A stretch of DNA of 64,000 bases. Source: Anadara kagoshimensis (Eukaryota > Mollusca > Bivalvia > Arcoida > Arcidae). The notes under the pieces are model-generated. The model was not told the origin of the DNA. It searched no databases and was given only the letters and a program-made list of their open reading frames with translations. The position numbers and the translations under genes are program-made. Positions 46,130-58,870 of this stretch are shown one piece after another (within the stretch, counting starts at the first letter, position 1; each line of letters opens with the position of its first letter). The DNA is taken from NCBI GenBank assembly GCA_021292105.1, contig CM037869.1:32958835-33022834 (forward strand), written 5' to 3'.

Positions 46130-46475
46130 TGATTAGAGTTATGTTGAGTAATGGTGTATAGCGTCGCAGTCAAGAATATTTCACTTCTATCGAGACGTCG
46201 TCAGGTATAACCGAAGGTCCAGAAATTTTGCCTGTGCGTTGCGCTGATGTCATTATAAATCAGGGCTCTTTAGCGTGCCAAGCCCACCGTGACACGGGAC
46301 CTCGTTTATTTTAAATTCCCATCCGTAAGAACCGTGACTTTAATTTCGTAATGCCGAGTGCTTGGCGAAAGAATAACCACTACCCACTTTTTAAGTCTTG
46401 GGTCAGACCCGGCCGGGGAATCGAACCCACGTACGGACCAAGCGCTCTACCAACTGAGCTACCGCAGTGGTTGAT
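46130..46475 (-). repeat. tRNA-derived SINE with well-preserved head
   Basis: Minus strand: CACTGCGGTAGCTCAGTTGG with TAGAGCGCTTGGTCCGTACG and GGGTTCGATTCCCCGGCCGG (A and B boxes of an RNA polymerase III promoter), then CCGAGTGCTTGGCGAAAG-like body, and the tail at ~46140. Acceptor ends do not pair, so this is a SINE and not a tRNA gene. Confidence 0.75.
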
Positions 46476-46479
46476 AACC

Positions 46480-47300
46480 GTAAAGTGAGTCATTTGACAT
46501 GGACTAGTGTTTATTTTTATCATGAAAAAATTGTCAATATGACGTCAAGATGTATATAATTCATTGAAAAGTATAATTTTTAATTTTATGTAAAATGCAT
46601 TGCTGTCGATCTTTTTATCTCAACTTTAAAACAAATTAAAACCAAATCATCAATTGATGAATAACTTCAAATTTTCCAGTTATATTTTAAATTTAAAAAA
46701 AAATATTTTTACATCATTTCATTCTTATTTTATAAATAAAATACAAATTTACCAGTTCATGCTCATATAAAATTCCCATCAAAATTGTTTTAAAAACTGA
46801 TAAATTAAGTTGTACACGTGGACAATTTTAACTTTTAGGAACTGATAAATCAGACTGTGTATTTACTCCAACTATTGTGTTTTTAATTTTTGTGATGGAC
46901 AAAAATTCGAATTTTGTGGAGAACCTGTACAGACACTAACAATGTAAGACTAAATAAATGACTACAATAATACAGCTGAGCATTTGTTAAAATGATCTTT
47001 TAGGAATTTATAAACAATAATATCAAACATATGGTGACACAAAATGTTAACAAAACAACTGTCGTGCATGTCGAACTATATAATTATATATATATAGAGA
47101 GAGAGAGAGAGTGCAGTAGAGATATTTTCAGTTATATACACGCGGTCAGTTCAGGGTTGATAAAGAAAACTGACGTTTCCGTATATAACATCGACCTTTG
47201 GCAAGCGAACTGACAAACCTTATTACACTACATTACTAGTTTTTCTGGCCAGCACTGACTTATTTATTTCGCAACCTTCGTTAACTCGTCTTAAATTACA
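46480..47300. other. Non-coding AT-rich stretch
   Basis: No gene supported. A (TA)n(GA)n microsatellite lies at ~47078-47110. AACCTGTACAGACACTAAC-like sequence at ~46920 is unremarkable. Confidence 0.5.
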
Positions 47301-47305
47301 ATGTA

Positions 47306-47459
47306 CAGTCCAACCTGCCTTGAAGGTCATCTCTGTAAAAGAACCACCTCGTTATAAAGGCCTGTATCCCAGTTGATCTTTATTCATATTATTTTACCCT
47401 GTGTATATAAGCCACCTTCATTGGTTCCCTTGGGTGGCCCTTATAGACAGGTTTGACTG
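47306..47459. mobile_element. 154 bp TA-flanked MITE
   Basis: Ends CAGTCCAACCTGCCTTGAAG and the reverse complement of CTTATAGACAGGTTTGACTG, flanked by TA on both sides (47304-47305, 47460-47461). TACAGTCAAACCTGTC-type ends with TA duplication are typical of Tc1/mariner-related MITEs. Confidence 0.65.
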
Positions 47460-47461
47460 TA

Positions 47462-49040
47462 TTAAGAAATTTGACATATTGCATAAACTTAATAATAACA
47501 TATACGTACCAGACTTTATTATTCTTGTCTAACCAGTAAAAATAATAGAACAGTTTCCACAGTGATAAGCAGTGTCCAAATATATTCTCTAATAATCTTG
47601 TATGTTTATATAACAAAGAAATCATAAATTTACGGCTTGTTGATTTCTCATCAATGTAATCATCGGTTAAATAGGTGTGTATATCATTTAAAAATTTCGT
47701 CGATTTATTTCATCGAATATTTTTGCTTTGTGTTTGTATATTAATATGTTTAGAAAATCGTAAACATGCCTAACATTTCTCCCATATCGGCTGTTCATTA
47801 TATTTTCAACTATTTTGTTGTTTGTATGAAGTATAGCGATTTTACGTCAAAAAATTTACAAAAATCAAACATATACGCCCATTGTATTGACGTTTTTGCT
47901 ACCAGTATATTTTGTATTATTCTATTACAACTGCGGTGTTTGTAGCAAGACCGTAAAAAAGTTAATTGTTTTAAACTGTTTTAAGTCTTAAAGGCATATG
48001 CTATGAAATAGAACCACCATTCAAAACAAGCTAATTTTTTCACTGTTTGTTCTATATGAACATGCAAACAAAAATATGCAAAAATAATGGTAAGTCACCG
48101 CATGGAATTTTTCAACAACTCTTGTTCAATATATGCAGTATTTCAAGGATTTTGCATTTTTACCCAAAAATAGGTATAATTTGAAAAATCAACCTCAAAC
48201 AAACTCAAGAAATTCATTAAAATGTTATAAACAGCAAAAATATATCATACCCATATTTAACATGTTAAAAAATGTCAAAGTTGGCAGTTCAATACACATT
48301 TATTAAAATAATTGGTAAAAAATACATTGGAGAAAGTGCTCATTTTACCGCCTTTTTCACAAAAATTCCATACATTTTCATGTAAAAAAAAATCTACCAT
48401 TCGAAATCTTATCAAAATCTGCCAAAAGTTTAACCAGACTATATACTTCACAAAAACAAAGAAAAATTGACAGGTCACCAGGATATTTTAGGATTTAAAA
48501 ATAAAAAATTATCCCTACCCCCATGATTTTTTTCAAATTTTCCATTGAAAAAAACGAAAAAAAAATCCCCAAAAGGTTTTCTCTCTTCAGTTAATTCAAA
48601 TATTAGCACCAGATTCAAGATAATACACAAAACAAAGTATATTATTACATATAATTTACAATATTAATCTTTGTTTTATAATCTGGATATTAAAAATAGA
48701 TTCATAATTATCGTAAAAATATCTGTGAATCTTTAAGATTTCAAAAACTCCAATGAAAAGAACAAAATATAACAGTTTTGTTCAACCATGACAACATTCT
48801 TATATCTCTTGGAACTTACATAAATTTCCATTACTTTGTGGTATGGTCAAAGAGAGAAAACTCTATACCATGGTACGTTTACATTTTGTGCATCTGTGCT
48901 AGTAATACTCGCATTATAGGCCGTACCGTTTTTCGTTTTGGATTACACAAGATAGATAGAACCTTACAACGTTGTGATGAAATTTGGACAATTCACCATT
49001 GTATGGTTTCCATTTGTTTATCTTAATAGATATCATTCAA
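47462..49040. other. Non-coding AT-rich stretch
   Basis: No gene, no clear repeat. Short open frames here lack any family signature. Confidence 0.5.
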
Positions 49041-49185
49041 TCATATTTCGAAGCTAGTGGTTGAGAAGTACGTTCGGGTTCGACAACAGTTGGATCAGAT
49101 TTGTTAATTTGAATCATGCGGGCAGAACATACTTCTCGCCTTTTCTTATCCGATACTTTACAATAAACCGTCCTCTTCTTTTAAG
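49040..49185 (-). pseudogene. Small basic ORF fragment, possible transposase 5' end
   Basis: Minus strand: ATG at ~49185 reads MPLKRRGRF, and after one frame change CKVSDKKRREVCSARMIQIN, KSDPTVVEPERTSQPLASKY then a stop. A basic N-terminus with a regular, coding-like composition resembles the start of invertebrate transposase-derived genes. No downstream domain is present. Confidence 0.3.
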
Positions 49186-49779
49186 AGGCATTTTGATCAA
49201 TAATTTTACGATTTATATTGCCGAATACTGATTAAAAGAAAGCCGGATGTTTACATTTGCTACAGTCTATCTTCGTCTACTGCTAGTATATTCCTTCATT
49301 TGAAATGTCGCACCACTTACACAGACAATACCGTAAACAGAGTTGTAGCCCCTGGATGCGCGGATTCGGTGCGTGATGAAAAAACCCGAAAATGCCTTTA
49401 AATTTGACTTTCTATTTATTCTGCAACATATAAAGAGGATATATGCTTTCTAGTACTATTTTATGTCCTACTCTAGTAAGAAAAGGGGATGTTATATTTT
49501 AAGTTTCGTCCAGACAATATTTTTTATCAGCAGCAATTCTCTAACACTATGAATCAAAATTTCACTAAAATTTGTGCAATTATCATCTTGGGGATTTTGA
49601 TTTGGAAATGTATTGGTATGTTTGTATTAGATGTTTAAGAGAAATAAGATTAGTAAACACAGAAACTTCCATCATAAATGTTCTGTTTAGCTAACAGCAC
49701 AGTCACATTTGCGAATAAAAGGCACATAAAACTAGATCAAGATCTCGTAGGATACGGAAACATAAGATCGAGTGTCCGG

Positions 49780-50090
49780 GAGGGATAAACACATTTAGCT
49801 AGCAATTCCTACAGCATGTGGAATCAAAATACTAGTATATATAGCTTAACAGGTGTTAACGTATCCTACCTCTCTTCCCCGGTGAAGTCCATGTATTTAA
49901 CTTGAATTTCCAGTTACTTTTCCGATGATGGTATGGACATGGATTGATATGTTTGTGACTAGTTATTTTACCAAGCCTCACTTCCCTGTTGGAAGTTAAC
50001 GTGTTTAACCTAATTTGTCAGTTTCTAATTTGCTTCGAAATTGTGATTTGGACATGAATTGATATTTTTGTTTTTGACTTGTAAAAGGTG
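49780..50090 (+). repeat. Two Penelope-like tails in tandem
   Basis: First copy: TTAGCTAGCAATTCCTACAG ... GGTGAAGTCCATGTATTTAA ... GGACATGGATTGATATGTTT (~49955). Second, 5'-truncated copy: CTCACTTCCCTGTTGGAAGT ... GACATGAATTGATATTTTTG (~50075). They lie just outside the left arm of the large palindrome. Confidence 0.6.
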
Positions 50091-50184
50091 TTTTACACGA
50101 CAGTCATGATTTTTCACTAACATCGAGGCAGACATTTCAGGAATCGAGGAGAACACTGACCTTTGGCTAGCGGACTGAAATCAC

Positions 50185-50250
50185 ACTAGGTATCGTAGCT
50201 ATGTGTTGATGCCCAAGAGCACGCTTTAGACCACTCGGCCACCGTATTTT
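50185..50250 (-). repeat. tRNA-like (Ser/Leu-type) pseudogene or SINE head
   Basis: Minus strand GGTGGCCGAGTGGTCTAAAG has the look of a type II tRNA 5' half. The 3' half (GATACCTAGTG) lacks a proper T arm. A copy is inverted at 63905-64000. Confidence 0.4.
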
Positions 50251-50599
50251 ACATTGTTTTGATGTATGAATATAATTAAATTGTATTAGATGTTGATTAC
50301 TTGATCGTTACAATCAATTAAATTTCGCTATGTACAGTATTAATACCTGTCATTATTCGAACGATTTATATATTTCAATATTTTAAAATAATCATTGGCA
50401 GTCGATTGCAACACATCTTTCAATTTTTTCAGCTATGCTATTTTTCTTTCATTTTTGGAAAATCCTCAAAAAACTAAGGTATACACCCTCATGCAAAGTA
50501 TTTCCTAAGCTAACTTTGGCTTAAAATGTGGTAAAATGAATAAGTATTACTTAAATAGCACATCTAATGAACTGCTAACGCACTGGAATAGAACTTCAG

Positions 50600-51970
50600 T
50601 CATTTGAATTAGCTATTGATTAATTAACACAGGATTTTACTTGAACGCATACAAATTGTTCATTAGACATCGTGGTTTCGTAGTTATTTATCCGGTCTCT
50701 CTCCAGTTTTAGTTTACTCATTATTTTAATCTTCGTTACTGATTGATTGATAGAAGCACAAGATGAAGCATGATAATTAACACATAATAACATGATGTCC
50801 GCCAAAAAAGCTGACCTCCGGTCCTTTTTCAGACACGAAAAGCCAATGATTCAAGAATCTAAAGAGAATAAACATCCGAATATGACAAAATGGGTTCTGT
50901 TGATAATATACTTGATTTCAGTTGTTGCCCTGCAATGACGACAAAAACTACATGGAATGTGACATTTGTAATCTCCAGGAGCTTCTACAGATTACCCATT
51001 CAAAGAGGGTTCAAACAACTGACTCTTCACCAAGAGTCTTAAGTCCCCATCCCAAAAGCATTCAAATATTACATTCACGATTAAACACCTTTAGAAAGCG
51101 CCTCCTCTGTTTTCGTATTTGCGTCTATGTAGTTCACCTATGTTAAAGTCTCTCCCTCACTTATAAACTTTATATCGACAAACCACATGAAATTTATCTT
51201 TAGGACAAACATCATCGGACAATTTCAGTTCCTGTTCAAATTTAACCAAATAAATCGGCACCATAAGCTTTGGCTGTTACAGAACTTCAGTTTTGTAATA
51301 AGAACAAATTTCCATTATAATATAATAAGTTACAGGAAAAGAATTTGCACAAGATCTGCGTTTTGATTATGCCACTTGTAACTAAGTACTTGCTTCCTTG
51401 TCAGATGAGTTAAAAGCCGCTGTCTAAAACATCTGTATTAAATTTCAGAGTCAACTACAAAGAAAGAACTATTTGTAAATTCCCAGACATTGTACCTGAA
51501 GGCCAATTGGATATAATAAGAAAACGTTAAAGAAAATGAAACATCTAATGCTCAATAGTTTTTGGTTTTTTAATAGGGTCTGAAATTCTTATAAAAATGT
51601 CGTTGCTATTCATTGCTATTTTGAATTCATGCTCATTGAAGGAATTGCAAGGAGACTAATTGTTCACACTTGTGGATGTGTATTAAAACCATCCGACAAT
51701 TATATACATTTAACTACGTCCTTAAAAGTGGGATCTGCATAATGAATATAGTTGATTTTATATATATTGTTTTAAAGAGCAAACTGGAAAGTAAAGCATT
51801 AGTTGAAATATTCATTTTGCATATATGATCTTATAAACTTAGATATATAGAATAAAAAGATATTTGTATTGGTTCCAAAACACCCCAAGGGTATGTTTGG
51901 CATTTACTTCATGGTAGACTTGTGATTATGCGTCGATCCAGTTTGTTTCTTTAATACGGCGATAGTAACG
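50600..51970. other. Non-coding body of the palindrome left arm
   Basis: No gene supported. The sequence is conserved in inverted form at ~61840-63300, including GGTCTCTCTCCAGTTTTAGT (~50693), which is found inverted near 63160. Conservation simply reflects duplication. Confidence 0.5.
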
Positions 51971-51974
51971 AGTT

Positions 51975-52235
51975 GAGTTGTGTTGAGTCATGGTGTTTAA
52001 CGTTCCAGTCAAGAATATTTCACTTAAATTGAGACGTCTCCAGCTATAGGCGCAGAAATTTCGCCTGTGCGTTGCGCTGATCGCATTATACAGCAGGGTT
52101 CTTTATTGTGCCAAACCTACTGTGACACGAAAACTCGGGTTATCTTAAGTTCCCATCCGAAACCGTTACTTTCAATCGCAATGCCGAGTGCTTGGCGAAC
52201 AGTCATTACCGATTTTCAAACCTTGCGAAAACGTT
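51975..52235 (-). repeat. SINE body without tRNA head
   Basis: Minus strand of the 40072 family: CCGAGTGCTTGGCGAACAG (seen as-is on plus at ~52183), GTGACACGAAAACTCGG, GCCTGTGCGTTGCGCTGATC and the tail ACTCAACACAACTC. Its inverted twin is at 61585-61835, so the SINE predates the palindrome. Confidence 0.65.
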
Positions 52236-53020
52236 TTCGACAATAAATAATGTCTTGGGTTTATGTCACCAAATATTATGAAATGGTCATACACTTCAAC
52301 CCCAAAAACCGCATAATTTTTAAAATAGTTATTATAGTAATTCAGAAAAAAACTCTATGAAAATTGAATGACTGGAGCCAAAAAGCATAGGGTTTATAGA
52401 AGAGGCTTCAGAACCTACATCTTATTTAAAAAAGAGCGACGGTATGGTTGGTTCAATTCACACATTGAAACTTTTTTCTACGTTTCGACTATCAGCGGCG
52501 TACCGTGACCTGATTATATGTGTACGCAAACTTGGAGCGCAGAAGGCGCGACCACGCTAGGGGGTTTTGATATCTTTATGCTTCAAAACGGCTTTTCCTG
52601 CATTTTTAGACAGATATACAATACCTTCTCGTGTTAAATTTTTGATACAAATTGGAGTCGGCTTAATAACAATTTTTAAATATGCGGATCCTGCTGATCC
52701 TTGGGAGTGAAAGGTTGGGTACCAGGTTTAACCACACATGTTCTCTGCGTTTGTATAATAGATTTAAATGGATAAAAAATTTTGGTTTGATAATTTGAAA
52801 GATTTTCATATTTGAGATCCGATTACAAATGACGATGCATAATTTATTGAAATCTAAATTAGCATTTTTTAATTTTGTATTAGTGTTTTATTTATTGTGT
52901 GCCTGTTTCTTACTGTTTGATCTCTGTTACTTCCATTCTTAATTTGATTTGTACAATTTAAACATTATTATTTTAATAATCGTAGCCGACGGTTTCCAAA
53001 TGTATATTAGTATTTATTGG

Positions 53021-53294
53021 TCATTCAAAGTTAACTTTCCTCTTCTTCTGGGCGTTAAATTTGTCAATAACTGTTTCTACGTCGACGCCCATCTCATGAT
53101 GTATGTGCATTAATGCAAGGGATGGAAGGCGATCTTCTTTCATTGTGCTCCTTAAATAAGTCTTGAGACGTTTCAGCGCACTGAAACTTCTCTCGGCAGA
53201 TGCTGTTGTAGGGGGTATGGTTACAAATAATTTCAGGATCTTGAAGACATATTGATAGAGATATTTGTCTGTCCTTTCAAGAAAATTTGGAAAA

Positions 53295-53300
<6 letters not shown>
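53021..53300 (-). pseudogene. hAT transposase C-terminal dimerisation domain
   Basis: Minus-strand frame: FLERTDKYLYQYVFKILKLF, VTIPPTTASAERSFSALKRL, KTYLRSTMKEDRLPSLALMH and IHHEMGVDVETVIDKF. TTASAERSFSALKRLKTYLR is the hAT dimerisation signature of ZMYM1-like transposases. The frame opens into an AC repeat whose CVCVCV translation is not real protein. The DDE part is missing. Confidence 0.8.

Positions 53301-53357
<57 letters not shown>
53293..53357 (+). repeat. (AC)n(TC)n microsatellite
   Basis: About sixteen AC units followed by about fourteen TC units. Confidence 0.9.
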
Positions 53358-53358
<1 letters not shown>

Positions 53359-53518
53359 GCTCGTATACTTTTTTATTTTAAAATAATTTTTGTGACAAAT
53401 TTATGTGTACGCACTTGCGTTTTTGCGTATAGGGCGGTACGCCACTGACTATTCTACCTGTATAAAATTGAATGACTAAAGCCAAAAGCATAAGGGTTTA
53501 TAGAACAGGGGCGCGTTT

Positions 53519-54945
53519 CATGAAGCATACTTAGGAAAAAGTTCTTTCCTAAGTATGACTTAGGAACAAAAATTTTCCTAAGTCCGTTTCACGAAACCGT
53601 CCTAAATATAGGAATGTTCCTAATTCTTTCCTAAACTTAGGACAAGTAGATAGTTGACTTAGGACACAACTTGGCATGGCGACTGCCTATATTTATATGT
53701 TATGACGACGACATGTTCGACGAAAGCGTGATGTTTGAGACAAAAGCAACTCATTTAATAATTTTGTTGCCGTAATATTATACCTTTATTAAACACAAAG
53801 TTAGGAGCCCGTGAATACTCACTCAAACGAAATACACGTATATCAGTAAGGCACGTTTTGTTCGTAATCACGGGTTAAATAGATACGCATTTTAGATGGG
53901 ATTTTATCACATCAATTTATTCTCCATTATAAAAATTCAGATTTCGAAAGAGACCGAGAATTCGTTTTAAATATAATTTTAAATGCAGTTATTTTTTATG
54001 CATTTGTTCACCTGCATATTATGGTCAACACTGTTTAATTCCTACATTTGCAACTTTAACTGGTTCATTGCAATGACAATTGCATTACAAAGCGTGTTTA
54101 AATTAAGTTCAGTATGAATCTATTTGCCGACAAATTGACATAGTAAACTCAACGGAGGAGGTATTTTTTTAGCAAATGTCTTTTGGACACAAAGCAGGAA
54201 AATGATATTAAATGACCGAAAATCTCTCTCTCTCTCGCAAGGCTACACAAGAATCGAAAGAAAAAGAAATCGTCTTATAAATATGTCATGCACTATATAT
54301 ATAGGAACTTGTGAACATGACAATTTGATTTATAATGTATTATTTCATAAAAATTCGAAAGTACCACATGACATAAGTGTGTGATATGTTATTAATTTTG
54401 ATATTTAACTATTAACAATTACACAATATAGTTTATTCGGCGAAATTAAGCGAAATGTAAGCTATACCATTGGTTCAGTGTGTACATAAATGAAATAGTC
54501 CTTTGTACACCCGTATACAATATAAGCAACATTATAATACAGTGTGAAATGAATGCAAACGTACAAGGGATGAGTCTATAGCTCGTTCAGTTATTCATGC
54601 AAGTACGCAAATAATGGTATATGAAATAATTAGAAAATAAAAAATTGAATTATTTATTGACAATTACAATAATGTAACTATGTATGGGTTATACTATTCA
54701 TTTCACCAGTAAATGTAAATGTTTGAATGTACAGTAATACTTGATTTTTAAAGAAATTATAATGCTAGTTATATGTATATAAATACACGAGGTGTTCCGG
54801 TAATTTTATTCCTAAGTTTTTTCCTAACTTAGGAAAGGCATAAGACACGTTCGTGAAACGCAAGAGTTTGAACTCACGCATTTCCTAACTCTTTCCTAAG
54901 TTCAAACTTAGGAATGAACTTAGGAAACGTACGTGAAACGCGCCC
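53519..54945. mobile_element. 1.43 kb GGGCGCGTTTCA-ended non-autonomous element
   Basis: Begins GGGCGCGTTTCATGAAGC and ends with the inverted form GTACGTGAAACGCGCCC. CAG is duplicated on both sides (53516-53518, 54946-54948). The right arm at ~61390 reads CAGAACAGGTTTGTAC straight through, an empty site. Subterminal CCTAAGT/ACTTAGGA repeats fill both ends. Such ends with a 3 bp duplication fit PIF/Harbinger-type elements (inference). No transposase frame. Confidence 0.75.
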
Positions 54946-56864
54946 CAGGTTTGTACAATTCACACATTGATGCCTTTTTTCTCCGTTTTGGCTATTCTAC
55001 CTTTCTATAATATAAAAAGCAGCATTGAGCTTTCAATTTCGAATTGATATGACATTTTTTTGGTAATTTTCATTGAAATGCATGAAATGATGAGATAATT
55101 AAGGTTGTATTGTTTACGTCACCAGGGCGGATAACTCGAATGAATTTATCCTTGTGGCATATTCTTTGTTACTGTTCCTGTGAAAATATTTTGCAGATTC
55201 AAATGAAATTAACAGTAGGATAGCCAACCCGGCCAGCGCATTGATTCATCAAACAAAATTTCACGCGCAGACAAAGTGAAAAAATTGCCAAAAATTTGAA
55301 TTCACTCGAGGCGGTAAAATTACATAATATTTATTTCACTGCGAGTTTTTAATACTATTTGTAGTATTTTATCGTCTTTTGAGGACAAAAGTAAGTCATT
55401 AAAGACGATTTTTATCAAAGTCGGTGAGAATTTAACAATTTAAATCGTAATTGAATGTGAGGCACCGCCGAAAAATTGAAAATTGAAACTTTAAAAAAAA
55501 TCATTTTGTGTACGCAGTTCCTCATGCACCAAAGATGTTTTTACATGAACGGAAAGAACTTTTTCTCACAGTTATTTTGATGTATAATTTGTCAAATAAT
55601 TTTCTTTACACAAAAAACGTACCAGTTTCAAATGTCGAAAAAATCGATGACATTGCCGGATTCTCGATCATGGGTCGCCCCTTTTCCGGCTAATTTGACA
55701 CAGAAAAAATGCTAAGATAGCTTCCTTATTGTATGTAATGTATAAATTTGATAATCGAGAGACGCTGTGGAGATATTTATGTTGAAATAAAGTAAGTTTT
55801 TCCTTAAAAATATTGTATATTCACTCCATTTCTCGTCTAATCTGCCGATTTTTTGGAACTACTTCCAGTCGGACATATTTGATTAGCATTCGTCCCGCTT
55901 CGGTCACAATTTTAGCATGCAGAAAATGTCATCGTGTATTTTGGACAAAATACTCAAGCTTTTTTGCCTTATTTGTCATGTATGATCGATCTGCATGGCT
56001 GTCGAACACATTAGATACGCATGTGTTCTAATTTTACCCATATGGACTCGGGATCTGTACCAATACAGTGTACAGTGCAACCTGCTCATGTAGGGCTAGT
56101 TAGGGACTCGGAATTACTGAAAATTACCAACTGATTTTGCTTTGCTGGCAAAATATAAACAGGACCTGTCTGTCATATCAGTACATATAATTGGATAAAT
56201 AAGCTAACATCATTAAAGAGGGTTAGACTGGATTTTTCTTTATGAAATATTTCAGAAAATGAGGAAAAATCTCCCATGTTAGTTTAGCCAGAGTCAACAC
56301 AACATTGGTCTTTATTATTGAAATTTTTGTTTCTGTTTTAATGCCAATAACCCCGGCATTATTATTTTAGTACAATTTAGACATGAAAAGTTGATTATTT
56401 TGCTTCATTAAAAGTTTTAAGTCAACTTGACATAGCACAAATAACATTTAAAATGGACTATGTGGAAGTAGGAAATAGGAAAAGTGAATATCAATCATGT
56501 GGATTTCATTTGACTTGGTTAAAAATTTAACTCCATATTATAATGATTAAATACAGATCTGTAAAATATTTAGGAATTTCAGCAATTTCTGTAAAATTCT
56601 GATGAATAAATATCCCCTTCTTTCAGGAAAATTCATGGGAACTGGTTTGATAATAACATTAAGAAATAAGTTTAGGCAAATGCAGTGAAATTCATGACAC
56701 AGTGTATCCAAATGGGCATTATTATTTTGAAAGAATTCAAACTAATTGTAACACACTAGGCCTATTCCAGATTTATTGATTTATTATTTAAATTTAGAAA
56801 TGATTGGTTGGTATACACACTCCATTCAAGATTATTTCAATTATAATCAGGTAAGTGAGATTAA

Positions 56865-57035
56865 GGGGGAAACTAGGTATAGGGATGAAGATTTGCAGGG
56901 GCCCAGTAGCCAATGGCTTCTAAATTCGAGTGTGGGTCACTTAATGTTTACACATTTAAGCCATTTATTACTGTTACAAATTCTTTTATGAGGTGAGCTG
57001 GCCCCAAACTCAAAATAGTTAGGCTTCGTCCCTGA
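56865..57035 (+). repeat. Dispersed repeat also found in the palindrome spacer
   Basis: CAGGGGCCCAGTAGCCAATG ... CCCCAAACTCAAAATAGTTA corresponds to 60260-60410 (CCAGGAGCCCAGTATCCCAT ... CCCAACTCAAAATAGTTAAG). Confidence 0.55.
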
Positions 57036-58179
57036 GGTAAAACACACCCCTCAACAAGAGAACTGGCAAACTTTCTGACATAGTAAGATTTTAACCTATG
57101 CTGTTACCTGTATGCTTCACTTCAGACAAGGGTGCATGAAAAGCATTTCATGTGGTGAAAAAAAGAGGTATTCAGTATCAAGAGAAGCATTCAATTCATA
57201 AATGTGTAATGGTATATAATGCCCAGTATGTTAAGGATATTGATATGTGTTGATTTTTTAAGAAACATTCATAAATGTCTGATGATATCTAATTCCTAGT
57301 GTATTAAAGATATTGTTATGTTTTAATTTTACATGAAATGAGACATTCAGCATTATTACAATTTACAAAGTTGGTTTAGTCACACATAATGCATTTTTCT
57401 TTGAAAAATGTTCAACTATGTGTAAACAGTAATAACCATGAGTGTTTATTCTAGGATTTTTTTGAGATGGGTTCGTTTCTAATGAAATTCCTCTAATAAC
57501 AAGTTGAGTAACATCAATAATTTTGCATACATCTAATGTTTGATGAGACTTGTAGTCTTTTAGGCTGATGTAAAAGCTTTTGTAATGAAGTATTTAAAAG
57601 TTCATATAATGTAGCTTTTATATATGACAATGCTATCAAATATTTTGAACTTGTATTTGAAATCTAATTTCAAATGTGGTCCACTATGGCCTTTACAATG
57701 GTGCCATTTGGCAAAATAAAGGATCAACAGCCCCTTTCTAGAATGAACACTGCCATATGATCCCATGGTTTTTGATTTATTTGTAAATGATTTATCTATT
57801 TATCACAGCCAGAACAAGTAGAAAGTACCTGTCCCCCATAAAATCACCTGTTTTTGTAGTTTCTAAATTAAATAATTAAATTTGATAATTTAGACAATTT
57901 TAGTCCTTTTAAATGCTATTATGACCCACTTGTCATTCATTTAACAAACAACAGTATGACAAAATTTCTAACTATCTGCCTGTTCATAATTTTTTAAACT
58001 TTTTAGTAATTCAATATCTTTTATTTTTTAAATGTTAATTTTGTTCATAAAAAATATTTGTTTTATTTTTCCAAAAAATATCTGAGGTTACTTTCTATGG
58101 TACCCATGCCACATTTCATGTTAGTACCTTCAGGAAAGACAAAATGCAATTTATTTGGATCTCTTTTTATGTATTTACT

Positions 58180-58555
58180 CTATTTATCATCACTAACCTG
58201 CTCAACATACTGTGTCCCAACTCTAACTTATTTCTCTGTAGAATGTCTGATTTATTTATTTATTTACTTTTATTTATTATCATCTCTAACCTGCTAGACA
58301 TTTTGTAACCTGCTCAACATACTGTGTCCCAGCTCTAACTTATTTCTCTGTAAAATTTCTGATTTATTTATTTATTTATTTATTAACTGCTGACATATTG
58401 TGTCCCAGCTCTAACTTATTTCTCTGTAGAATTTCTTATTTATTTATTTATTAACTGCTGACATATTGTGTCCCAGCTCTAACTAATTTCTCTGTAGAAT
58501 TTCTTATTTATTTATTTATTTATCATTTATTTATTTTTCTTAATGTAGGCCCTAT
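58180..58555 (+). repeat. Tandem repeat with (ATTT)n tracts
   Basis: TGTGTCCCAGCTCTAACTTA followed by TTTCTCTGTAGAATTTCTTA and a TTTATTTA run repeats four to five times with a period of about 60-110 bp. Confidence 0.8.
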
Positions 58556-58658
58556 TTATTTATTTCTGTTGGGGTCCTAAAGTATCTCCATCAACAAACA
58601 CATGTCATATGATGTGTGTCAGATGAGGATGCCTGTTGCAAAAAAAAATCGATAAATA

Positions 58659-58870
58659 CAGTACAGACCTGTACAAAGTTTTGCATCCAGCTAACGAATT
58701 AGTGCCGACAGCCCATATTGGTCCCTCGTTTGGTGATTATATCGACAGCAGTTGCCATCTATCTCTTGGCAGCTTTTCGACCGCTACCTTTCCATACCTT
58801 AGGCACTCGGCAGTCGAGCTTTGACTTCTTTTGGTTAGCTTAGTGTTAAACTTTCGACAGGTCTGTACTG
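58659..58870. mobile_element. 212 bp TA-flanked MITE nested in the TAA element
   Basis: CAGTACAGACCTGT at the left and ACAGGTCTGTACTG at the right, with TA on both sides (58657-58658, 58871-58872). Interior non-coding. Likely Tc1/mariner-type. Confidence 0.7.

Larger units (their letters stand above)
52493..53447 (-). mobile_element. hAT-derived deletion element in the left arm
   Basis: Ends CAGCGGCGTACCG and, at the right, CGGTACGCCACTG; CAGTGGCGTACC is a classic hAT terminus. ACTAT lies on both sides (52488-52492, 53448-53452), shorter than the usual 8 bp. Contains the C-terminal part of a transposase (53021-53326) on the minus strand. Absent from the right arm. Confidence 0.75.

Noticed and set aside
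46395..46475. tRNA gene on the minus strand
   Set aside because: A and B boxes are good, but the acceptor stem does not pair and the sequence continues into the SINE body shared with three other sites.
53300..53326. CVCVCVCV N-terminus of the hAT fragment as a Cys-rich domain
   Set aside because: It is the translation of the AC microsatellite and not protein sequence.
52493..53447. Full 8 bp hAT target duplication around the hAT piece
   Set aside because: Only ACTAT is shared between the two flanks. Adding bases gives mismatches, so only 5 bp is claimed.
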